Shown in pieces: positions 6,966-13,207 of a stretch of DNA of 13,207 nucleotides. Position numbers and translations under genes: made by a program. Origin of the DNA: Gemmatimonadaceae bacterium. Lineage in GTDB: Bacteria > Gemmatimonadota > Gemmatimonadetes > Gemmatimonadales > Gemmatimonadaceae. Position 1 is the first letter of the stretch, and each line of letters begins with the position of its first letter. The stretch covers positions 1 through 13,207 of the forward strand of contig JANYKY010000472.1 in NCBI GenBank assembly GCA_025357975.1. Reading direction: 5' to 3'. A model generated the notes under the pieces. That model did not search any database and was not told the origin of the DNA. It saw only the letters and a program-made list of their open reading frames with translations.

Positions 6966-8249
6966 CTAAATCGCGCTTTTTCCGAGCACCACCAGCGCAT
7001 CTCCGACAGTGTGGAATGAGCCAGTGACGACGATCGTACCGGCGACCGCTTCGGTCGCAACGACCGCCTTTGTGAAATCCGGCTCGAATCGCGCTTTGAT
7101 TGAATTGTCGGCGGCAAACGCAATCGCCTCATGTGGATCCCACGCCCGGTTCGATGGTGCAGTCGGCGGCGCAACCAGGATCAGCTCGGCCACTGCGCCT
7201 GAAAGAATCTGCATCATTGCCTTCCAGTCTTTGTCCGCCAGGACGCCGAGCACAGCGACGACCGGCGTCTCCAACCCAAGTGCCTGCAGGCTTGAAACGA
7301 GCGACTTCATTCCGTCCGGATTATGCGCGACATCGAGAATGTACTTCCCGCTTCTTTCAAAGCGACCAGGCAATCTTACTGACGGCAACACGGTAGCCGC
7401 GTCCTGCAGTGTTACCGTCCACGGCGACTGCGCGCTGCGTAGCATGGCCAGAGCGACGGAAGCGTTGTCCGCCTGCGCTGCCCCGATGAGGGCGGTGTGC
7501 ATCTGCACGGTCTCATCGCCGTTATGAACCGTGAACCACGTTCCGGATTGACGAACGACGACATCTGATGTGCGGAATAGTCGCGTTGCGTCGATTACCG
7601 AATCGACGCCCCCGCTCGTCGCCGTCCTGTACATCTCGATTCTCGCATTCGCCGACATCGGCCCGATGACGGCTGGAACACCAGGCTTGAAGATGCCGGC
7701 TTTCTCTCGCGCGATCTCCTCTTCGGTGTTGCCGAGGTATTCGGTGTGATCGATCGAGATGGAAGTGATTCCCGCGGCGAGAGGCAAAATCACATTGGTC
7801 GAATCGAGGCGTCCGCCAAGTCCGGTCTCGATCACGGCAATGTCCACTCCGGCCTGAACGAAATAATCGAACGCCATCGCAGTGGTGATCTCAAAAAACG
7901 TCGCGCCCAGCTTCTCTACTTCAGCAGACCACCTCGCGAGAAAATCCACAACGTATTTCTCGTCGATCATCGCGTCGTCTACAACGATGCGCTCGCGGAA
8001 ATCGATAAGGTGTGGGGACATGTACCGGCCGGTGCGAAGTCCTTTCGCCCGCAACAGCGCATACAAGGTCGCAACCACGCTTCCCTTTCCGTTTGTGCCG
8101 GCAACGTGAAAAGTATTTAGCCGCTTGTGCGGGTTGCCCAGCAGATTCAGGAAAGCGAGTGTTCGCTCAAGGCCGAAGTTGGAAGTAGCGCCCGTGCGCG
8201 CGAAGAGCGCGTCGATCGATTCGCGATACGACGTCAGGCCGCTGTCCAC
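6966..8249 (-). CDS. folC: Folylpolyglutamate synthase / dihydrofolate synthase
   Basis: FolC is a Mur-ligase-type enzyme that adds glutamate to folates and, in bifunctional forms, makes dihydrofolate from dihydropteroate. The 427-residue protein shows the P-loop GTNGKGS (51-57), SPHL (78-81), ETGLGGRLDSTN (141-152) and HTEYLGNT (168-175). It also has the lysine expected to be carbamylated, K183 (EKAGIF), and the C-terminal-domain motif DVAHNP (306-311). The start is a GTG at 8249. It overlaps the end of accD by 16 nt, so translation is probably coupled. The accD-folC adjacency is also found in other bacteria. Sequence alone does not show whether both activities are present. Confidence 0.95.
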   Translation of the reverse strand: MDSGLTSYRESIDALFARTGATSNFGLERTLAFLNLLGNPHKRLNTFHVAGTNGKGSVVATLYALLRAKGLRTGRYMSPHLIDFRERIVVDDAMIDEKYVVDFLARWSAEVEKLGATFFEITTAMAFDYFVQAGVDIAVIETGLGGRLDSTNVILPLAAGITSISIDHTEYLGNTEEEIAREKAGIFKPGVPAVIGPMSANARIEMYRTATSGGVDSVIDATRLFRTSDVVVRQSGTWFTVHNGDETVQMHTALIGAAQADNASVALAMLRSAQSPWTVTLQDAATVLPSVRLPGRFERSGKYILDVAHNPDGMKSLVSSLQALGLETPVVAVLGVLADKDWKAMMQILSGAVAELILVAPPTAPSNRAWDPHEAIAFAADNSIKARFEPDFTKAVVATEAVAGTIVVTGSFHTVGDALVVLGKSAI

Positions 8250-9097
8250 CCCGTCGCCGCTGGCTTTCCACTCATGTGCCTCAGCAATTGTCCAACGGTT
8301 TGCTGAAGTTCCTTGCGATGGACGACCATGTCCACCATCCCGTGTTCGAGCAAGAATTCCGAAGTTTGAAATCCTTCGGGAAGATCCTGGCCGATGGTCT
8401 GCTTGATAACGCGCGGCCCCGCGAATCCAATCACGGCACCTGGCTCGGCCAGAATTGCGTCGCCGAGCATCGCGTAGCTGGCGCTTACACCACCGGTCGT
8501 TGGATTAGTCAGAATCGAGACGTACGGAATTCTTCTCTCGGAAAGCTGCGAAAGTATTGCCGCCGCTTTCGCCATCTGCATCAGGCTCAGGACGCCTTCC
8601 TGCATGCGAGCCCCGCCCGATGATGAGACGAGTATGAACGCAAATTTTCGCTCGAGAGCTTTCTGGCCAAGTCGCGCGATTTTCTCGCCGACTACTGACC
8701 CCATCGAGCCACCCATGAAGGCGAAGTCCATCACGCCGAGACAGACGGGCAGCCCGAGGAGCTGGCCGGTGAATGTGAGAATGGCATCGCCTTCGCCGGA
8801 CTTGGAGAGCGCTTTTGCGAGGCGCGCGGGGTATTCGGGAAACCCGAGTGGATCGATGGAGCGAATCTCGGTTTCGGTCTCCTCAGTAGTCCCGTCGTCG
8901 AGAAGGATGTTGACGTAATCGATCGCCCGAATTCGGCGATGATGCTCGCAGCTGGGGCAGACGTTGAGATTGCGAACGAATTTCTCGCGGATGTCAGTGT
9001 GACCACAGCGTTCGCATTTTTCCCATGCGTCCGCCGGTATCTCGAGTCGCTCGCGCCGAGGAGTGCGGGTTTTTTTCTCTTTACGGAACCAGGCCAT
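8234..9097 (-). CDS. accD: Acetyl-CoA carboxylase, carboxyltransferase beta subunit
   Basis: AccD pairs with AccA to transfer the carboxyl group from carboxybiotin to acetyl-CoA, giving malonyl-CoA for fatty-acid synthesis. The 287-residue length is typical. The N-terminal four-cysteine zinc ribbon is complete (C28, C31, C47, C50). The crotonase-like core has GGARMQEG (161-168), PTTGGVSAS (199-207) and FAGPRVI (225-231), which form the CoA and oxyanion sites in this family. The ATG at 9097 gives the usual basic start MAWFRKEKK. It is the first gene after the 379-bp repeat-bearing gap, so any promoter for the accD-to-guaA cluster would be expected in 9098-9172 or beyond. I see no consensus promoter and no strong ribosome-binding site. 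accA is not in the window. Confidence 0.97.
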   Translation of the reverse strand: MAWFRKEKKTRTPRRERLEIPADAWEKCERCGHTDIREKFVRNLNVCPSCEHHRRIRAIDYVNILLDDGTTEETETEIRSIDPLGFPEYPARLAKALSKSGEGDAILTFTGQLLGLPVCLGVMDFAFMGGSMGSVVGEKIARLGQKALERKFAFILVSSSGGARMQEGVLSLMQMAKAAAILSQLSERRIPYVSILTNPTTGGVSASYAMLGDAILAEPGAVIGFAGPRVIKQTIGQDLPEGFQTSEFLLEHGMVDMVVHRKELQQTVGQLLRHMSGKPAATGWTAA

Positions 9098-9130
9098 TTG
9101 TAGAAATGTGATCGCCTGGCTTAGCTAGAG

Positions 9131-9142
9131 CAACCCTGGTTG
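9131..9142. promoter_or_regulatory. Short inverted repeat upstream of accD
   Basis: CAACC CT GGTTG is a perfect 5-bp inverted repeat with a 2-nt centre, 33 bp before the accD ATG. Its place between the fold-back element and accD would suit an operator, but it is short enough to be chance. I do not recognise it as the site of a known regulator. Confidence 0.25.
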
Positions 9143-9172
9143 GCGGGCGGCAGAACGAAAACAACCGCTTTG

Positions 9173-9451
9173 GACGCAGAGAACGCAGAGTGCGCAGAGA
9201 ACGACATTCGGGCGTCAAATCGATGCGGTCCGCAGTTGGGGGCGACAATATTGTCTTTCTTTGTTGAAAGACATTTCGCCTTCAACACGATTGCCGAATG
9301 TCGTCGCGGTTAACCCCAAAATCGAACTATCGGATGGACACGAGTCCTGAAACAGGAGAGAAGGCGGTGATGTCGTTCTCTGTGGATTATGTGTCCAAGG
9401 CCGTTGGCGGTTGCAGTTGCAGTTCTCTGCGCCCTCTGCGTTCTCTGCGTC
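9173..9451. repeat. 279-bp non-coding fold-back repeat with 30-bp arms
   Basis: This repeat fills most of the 9098-9476 gap between rodA and accD. The left arm 9173-9202 and right arm 9422-9451 are inverted copies matching at 29 of 30 positions; the mismatch is at 9191. Each arm is made of about three 9-nt units of the CGCAGAGAA type. The interior holds further inverted pairs: 9201-9211 with 9294-9304 and 9195-9207 with 9370-9382. It carries no credible gene; a 60-codon frame at 9298-9480 is read largely through the repeat itself. From memory, CGCAGAGAACGCAGAG-like sequence is scattered in many environmental bacterial genomes. No target duplication is evident. It could be a MITE-like element, a relative of IVS-type repeats, or an RNA processing or termination signal after rodA. 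Confidence 0.75.
9244..9272. repeat. Palindrome and hairpin at the centre of the fold-back repeat
   Basis: A perfect 12-bp palindrome, GACAATATTGTC (9244-9255), overlaps a 7-bp hairpin, GTCTTTC (9253-9259) with GAAAGAC (9266-9272), around a 6-nt loop. Neither is followed by a T tract, so neither reads as an intrinsic terminator. They are candidate structural elements within the repeat. Confidence 0.5.
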
Positions 9452-9476
9452 TAATTGCAGTTAGGACCGGTAGAAA

Positions 9477-10721
9477 CTAGCTCGGCTTGAACGCAGCTTT
9501 GCCGCGACCTTCGCCTGATATCCGCATCAGAACTCCAATAGCCAGCCAGCTCGCGAGCATGAACGATCCGCCGTAACTAAAGAACGGCAGCGGAATGCCG
9601 GTGATCGGCATGAGGTTCAGCGTCATTCCCACGTTGACGAGGACGTGCACGAACCAGCTCGTCATCAGGCCGAAAGCAACCAGCGAGCTGTAGGAATCGT
9701 TCGCACGGCCCGAGATCTGTGTGATCCTCAGGAACAGCACGAGAAACAAAGTCAGCGCGGCAGTAACGCCGATAAAACCCATCTCTTCGCCCACTACCGC
9801 GAAAATAAAATCGGTATGCTGCTCCGGAAGAAACGCCAGCCGCTTTTGAGTACCTAGCGTAAAGCCCTGACCGAAGATGCCCCCAGACCCAATGGCGATT
9901 TTCGATTGGATTACGTGGTATCCTGACGCCTTCGGATCTGCCGACGGATCGATAAACACCTTCAGCCGGTTCTGCTGGTATGGCTTGAGTTTTTCCCATA
10001 GAATCGGCGCAACGACGCCAGTGGCAATGTTTGCCGCGAGAAGAACGATTCCCTCGATCAGGTAGGGCCGGTAGTACAGAACGAGGGCAAGCAGGACCAG
10101 GAACCACGCGCCCCACATTCCAGTGCTGAAAGAAAGAACGAGGCTGACCACCGGGCTCGCAAGAAGAAGTAGAAGCGGCCATGCAACACCTGACCAGTAC
10201 AGCATACCGAAAAAGATTCCGATGAACACGATGCCCGTGCCCAGATCAGGCTGGAGCATGATGATCACCCACGGTATCCCCACCACCAGTGCCGGCTGCC
10301 AGAGATCGAGAAGTGACCTCGGCGCCTCCTTTCGTTTGGCGAGAATTGCCGCGAGCATCAGAACTACGGTGAGCTTCGCCAGCTCCGAAGGCTGTCCGAT
10401 TCTTACGCTTCCGATCGCGAGCCAGCTCTTGGAGCTGGCCGCCGTTCCGGCACCCTTGCCGACTACGAGTGTCGCTGCGAGAAGCACTGTGGACAGGATG
10501 TACGCAGGAAGCGTCACCCACTCCACAAACCGAACGGAAGATCTGCTGATTCCATACGCTCCGAGCAGGCCCAACCCGAGCCAAAGTGCCTGCGCGCGCC
10601 AAGCATGTGCAACGGCCGTTGGCGTATCCGTCTGGCCGGCCGAATACACCATCGAAACACCATACACGGACAACAGAAACGCGGTTATTACGAGGGGATA
10701 ATCAGCTACAATCCGACGCAT
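9477..10721 (-). CDS. rodA: RodA, SEDS peptidoglycan glycosyltransferase
   Basis: RodA polymerises lipid II into glycan strands in the inner membrane during cell elongation, working with PBP2. The 414-residue protein is almost entirely hydrophobic segments, about ten as expected for SEDS proteins. It has QPSELAK (110-116), QPDLGTG (157-163), the large-loop motif YQQNRLKVFIDP (248-259) and GTQKRLAFLPEQHTDFIF (290-307). D304 matches the Asp required for catalysis in this family. IPLPFFSYGG near the C-terminus is also diagnostic. I use the ATG at 10721, whose A is shared with the mrdA stop (TGATG). A TTG immediately upstream (10724) is in frame and adds one residue. GAGGGCGG precedes it as a ribosome-binding site. 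The partner genes favour RodA over FtsW. No intrinsic terminator follows the TAG at 9477. Confidence 0.95.
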   Translation of the reverse strand: MRRIVADYPLVITAFLLSVYGVSMVYSAGQTDTPTAVAHAWRAQALWLGLGLLGAYGISRSSVRFVEWVTLPAYILSTVLLAATLVVGKGAGTAASSKSWLAIGSVRIGQPSELAKLTVVLMLAAILAKRKEAPRSLLDLWQPALVVGIPWVIIMLQPDLGTGIVFIGIFFGMLYWSGVAWPLLLLLASPVVSLVLSFSTGMWGAWFLVLLALVLYYRPYLIEGIVLLAANIATGVVAPILWEKLKPYQQNRLKVFIDPSADPKASGYHVIQSKIAIGSGGIFGQGFTLGTQKRLAFLPEQHTDFIFAVVGEEMGFIGVTAALTLFLVLFLRITQISGRANDSYSSLVAFGLMTSWFVHVLVNVGMTLNLMPITGIPLPFFSYGGSFMLASWLAIGVLMRISGEGRGKAAFKPS

Positions 10722-12496
10722 CAACCGCCCTCTGTATTTGCAACGACGTTGGTAAAGCCCAGGTAGCTGCCAATGATCTTCGATGCCACGCGGGCCGCAA
10801 AAAATCCGTGAACTCCGAACTCCAGAAACACCGCCACGACGATCTTCGGATTATCAGCAGGAGCGAAGCCGACGAACCACGCGTGATCCTTGTTCGGATT
10901 CTCTGAATTCTGGGCGCTACCCGTTTTACCGGCGATTACAAGACCCTGAATATTTGCTGAAGCGGCCGTTCCACCAGCTGATGTTACACCGGCCATCGCT
11001 GAGCGAAGTCCTGCAAATTGAGCGGCCGAAAGGTTAATCACGCGCTTCTGAACCGGATGTCTCGCAACGAGCTCAGGGTTCGATGCAGTGCCTTCAGTCG
11101 CGAGCGCAGTGTAAAATCGCGCCATGTTCACCACGGTCTGCGAGTTCGCTCCCTGCCCAATCGCGAGGTTCAATACTTCGGCGTTGCTCCAGTTCGCACC
11201 GAAGCGCCGGTTGTAGTAAGCGCGAACATCGCGAGTAGGAAAGCGCGGCTTGTATTCGTTCGGAAGATCGATTCCGGATCGGTCACCGAACTGAAGATCG
11301 ATGCCGCCGCCAACAAGTTTCGACAGGCCGATCTTGAGGCCCAGCTGATAGAAGTACACGTCGCAGGAGTGAGTGATCGCCCCAGCGAGATCGACACTCC
11401 CATGTCCTTTCTTTTCCCAGCACTTGAAATACCTCCGCCCGTATTGCAGACCGCCAGAACATGCGACTGGCATGTGAGAATTCAGGGTGATGAGACCTTC
11501 TTCGAGTCCCATCACGGAGGTAGCAAGCTTCCATGTGGAGCCAGGCGGATACGTCCCCTGAATCACCTTGTTGAACAAAGGCCGGCGAGGATCAGTGTTA
11601 AGCGCCTTCCAGTAGTCCGCTGGAATTCCGCCAGTAAAGCGGTTCGGATCGAAGCTCGGGTTGCTATATAAAGCGAGCACGGCACCTGTCTTAGGATCGA
11701 GCGCAATAGCACCGCCCTGCAGCGAATCCCCGAATACCGAAGCCACGAATTTCTGAAGATCGAGATCGATGTTTGTCTTGAGGGCGGGCGCCCCGACTGG
11801 AGCGGAGTCAGGCCGAAAACCGGCGTCGCGAACAGGACGGCCGCGTGCATCGACTTCGTCGAACTTCGCCCCCTCCTTTCCGCGCAGAACGCTCTCATAC
11901 TGCTTCTCCAGCCCACCCTTTCCAATCACCTGTCCGGGCTTGTAACCGGCAAATTCGGGCGTGCTCAGCTCTGTCTCGGTAACCTCGCCAGTGTAACCGA
12001 CGAACGGCGCGACGATCGGGCCGTCTGGATAAAAGCGCTTTGGAACCGATTGAATGATCAACCGCGGAAAATCGATTCGATGTTCTTCGAGTACGGAGAC
12101 GACGTCGATGGACGCATCGGGGAGAACAACAGTGGGGCGCGTTGGCGCACGACGATATCGCCGGACGGCGGCGTTGATATCGGCATCGGTAAGCTGCAGC
12201 GTCGGTTGCAGCTGCTTCAACGATCCGCGAAGAGAATCCAGACTGGGAGCCGTCAGCGAAACAGCATACGCCGGCAGGTTCTCGGCGATGACATTGCCCT
12301 TGCGATCGTAGATGATTCCGCGCGGAGCAGGCAGCGGGATGGTCCTGAGACTGTTGTCCTGCGACTGCCTCAGATACGACGCGTTGTTTAGAACCTGGGC
12401 GCGAAAGAAGGCGCTCAGAAGCAGAACGAACCCGACTCCGAGCGCGTATGAGGTAAGGCGGGTTCGGCGCGCAATGTCATTTGGATGAAAACTCAT
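10721..12496 (-). CDS. mrdA: Penicillin-binding protein 2 (elongation transpeptidase)
   Basis: PBP2 is the class B transpeptidase of the Rod complex; it cross-links glycan made by RodA. The 591-residue protein has a short cytoplasmic N-terminus and one membrane anchor (about 15-32). A pedestal/dimerisation domain follows, opening LPAPRGIIYDRKGNVIAENL. The penicillin-binding domain carries S320-T-W-K323 (catalytic serine), S377-C-D379 and K524-T-G526. Cysteines at 346, 359 and 378 (ACSGG, KCW, SCD) resemble the conserved cysteines of Gram-negative PBP2. I choose the ATG at 12496, which overlaps the mreD TGA (ATGA) and has GGAG upstream. An ATG at 12583 would add 29 residues inside mreD. The stop overlaps the rodA start, so the three genes mreD, mrdA and rodA form one coupled unit. 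Confidence 0.96.
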   Translation of the reverse strand: MSFHPNDIARRTRLTSYALGVGFVLLLSAFFRAQVLNNASYLRQSQDNSLRTIPLPAPRGIIYDRKGNVIAENLPAYAVSLTAPSLDSLRGSLKQLQPTLQLTDADINAAVRRYRRAPTRPTVVLPDASIDVVSVLEEHRIDFPRLIIQSVPKRFYPDGPIVAPFVGYTGEVTETELSTPEFAGYKPGQVIGKGGLEKQYESVLRGKEGAKFDEVDARGRPVRDAGFRPDSAPVGAPALKTNIDLDLQKFVASVFGDSLQGGAIALDPKTGAVLALYSNPSFDPNRFTGGIPADYWKALNTDPRRPLFNKVIQGTYPPGSTWKLATSVMGLEEGLITLNSHMPVACSGGLQYGRRYFKCWEKKGHGSVDLAGAITHSCDVYFYQLGLKIGLSKLVGGGIDLQFGDRSGIDLPNEYKPRFPTRDVRAYYNRRFGANWSNAEVLNLAIGQGANSQTVVNMARFYTALATEGTASNPELVARHPVQKRVINLSAAQFAGLRSAMAGVTSAGGTAASANIQGLVIAGKTGSAQNSENPNKDHAWFVGFAPADNPKIVVAVFLEFGVHGFFAARVASKIIGSYLGFTNVVANTEGG

Positions 12497-12981
12497 ACTC
12501 GTGACGGCTCCAGCAGCGGACGCATAACCAGCAATAGCAATATACCGGCTAGCGCTGTCGCGGCAGCGGAAAGCGGAGACCACAACAAAAGCTGCTGGAC
12601 CAGCTCGATCCCCCCCAGCTTCTGCTCGAAGCTGAAGTAGATGACGTCAAAGATCCATTTGCCGAGGAAGAAAAAAAACGCATTGAGCGCCAGGTTGTCG
12701 GCGAAGAAAACTGCCTTGAGCCACGATGCGAGATAGCCGACTACTGTCATCGCTACAGCACCTGCTCCAAGAGCCTCTGGCGTAAGCGAATCCGAGACGA
12801 TACCGAGGACGAGCCCAATGATCGCGGCGAACATGGGCCGCACCCGGATGGCCGAGAGCAGCAGGGCGAGGAGAAGAAAATCCATCGGTGCACGCCAGCC
12901 GAGAAGCGGTCTCAACGTGTAATGCAGCAGCACGAGAATCAGGAACGTCGCAATTGCGCGAGCTATACTGCCAAGGTTCAT
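12493..12981 (-). CDS. mreD: Rod shape-determining protein MreD
   Basis: MreD is a small integral membrane protein of the elongation complex, linked to MreC and PBP2. The 162-residue product has the normal length and about five or six hydrophobic segments (roughly 8-26, 33-46, 50-66, 72-91, 97-116, 135-155). It has few charged residues except RxRP (46-49) and LGIVSD (59-64), the type of motif seen in MreD after the second segment. The sequence is weakly conserved in this family, so position between an mreC-like gene end and mrdA is part of the evidence. The ATG at 12981 shares its A with the upstream stop (TGATG), and GAGG lies just before it. A TTG at 12984 is in frame. Confidence 0.92.
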   Translation of the reverse strand: MNLGSIARAIATFLILVLLHYTLRPLLGWRAPMDFLLLALLLSAIRVRPMFAAIIGLVLGIVSDSLTPEALGAGAVAMTVVGYLASWLKAVFFADNLALNAFFFFLGKWIFDVIYFSFEQKLGGIELVQQLLLWSPLSAAATALAGILLLLVMRPLLEPSRV

Positions 12982-13207
12982 CAATTACCTCGTGTTGGGC
13001 TGCGGAGCACGCCCGATGTATCGCGCTGAACCGAATCGCGCTTGATCGAGTCCCGCCGCGCCGCGGCCCTTTTTCGGGCACGGGCAGCCGCGGCAGAATC
13101 GACTGGACGCGGAGCCGCCGCGGGCGCATGGCCAACAGTGTCCGGCATCAGCTCGGGCGGCAGGCCGCCAGGAACCTGTCCGCCGGCCGTGGAATCACGA
13201 TGCATCG
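12981..13207 (-). CDS. mreC: Probable MreC C-terminal tail (partial)
   Basis: The last 74-75 codons of a gene entering from the right edge end with TGA at 12981-12983. The visible sequence is low-complexity and probably disordered: Pro/Gly-rich, then Ala/Arg-rich. It includes a five-residue pattern RDSIK-RDSVQ-RDTSG near the end. None of the conserved beta-domains of MreC lies inside the window, so the name rests on gene order (mreC-mreD-mrdA-rodA) and on coupling to mreD. MreC is an inner-membrane protein with a periplasmic part that bridges MreB, PBP2 and RodA. A long charged extension after the beta-domains is more than the core needs. The in-frame ATG at 13205 is unlikely to be the true start. 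Confidence 0.65.
   Translation of the reverse strand, partial: MHRDSTAGGQVPGGLPPELMPDTVGHAPAAAPRPVDSAAAARARKRAAARRDSIKRDSVQRDTSGVLRSPTRGN

Noticed and set aside
9298..9480. 60-codon plus-strand frame in the rodA-accD gap
   Set aside because: Its C-terminal half is simply the translated right arm of the fold-back repeat (LRPLRSLR pattern). It has no ribosome-binding site and overlaps the rodA stop.
10123..10701. Long plus-strand frame antisense to rodA (192 codons), and a similar one antisense to mrdA at 11018-11671
   Set aside because: Both lie wholly inside well-supported minus-strand genes, and their composition is that of a shadow frame.

Overview
The window looks like a bacterial chromosome with a G+C content in the high fifties. 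It is dominated by one long run of minus-strand housekeeping genes. My best guess is a Gemmatimonadota or related environmental lineage. The hints are an archaeal/eukaryal-type prolyl-tRNA synthetase, a HisS of the RPEMTP variant, and the mre/rod plus accD-folC-hisS-proS-lysA order. This is inference; no rRNA is present to settle it.

Layout, read in the direction of the minus-strand genes (right to left). First comes a cell-elongation cluster: the tail of a probable mreC, then mreD, PBP2 (mrdA) and rodA, joined by start/stop overlaps. Together these encode the scaffold, the transpeptidase and the SEDS glycosyltransferase of the Rod complex. Next is a 379-bp non-coding gap filled by a fold-back repeat (9173-9451) whose 30-bp arms are built from 9-nt CGCAGAGAA-like units. 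Then comes a biosynthetic and translation cluster: accD, folC, hisS, proS, lysA, an MJ0936-like metallophosphoesterase and guaA. Four of these genes are chained by ATGA or longer overlaps (accD/folC and lysA/phosphoesterase/guaA), and proS follows hisS by 9 nt.

At the left edge, the 3' end of an unrecognised plus-strand gene ends at 151, followed by a strong intrinsic terminator (178-209). Between it and the convergent guaA sits the most striking object in the window: an intact GxxExxY-family gene (331-705) enclosed by a 37-bp inverted repeat (225-261 and 734-770). The repeat pairs at 34 of 37 positions, and its only flaw is a centrally placed CAC/CAC mismatch. This architecture recalls the intervening sequences of 23S rRNA genes, but here it lies in an ordinary intergenic region. 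The window therefore carries two separate fold-back repeats, one coding and one non-coding, in its only two sizeable intergenic spaces.

I see no tRNA, rRNA, CRISPR array, transposase or phage gene. Every remaining long open frame is a shadow of a recognised gene on the other strand or in another frame.
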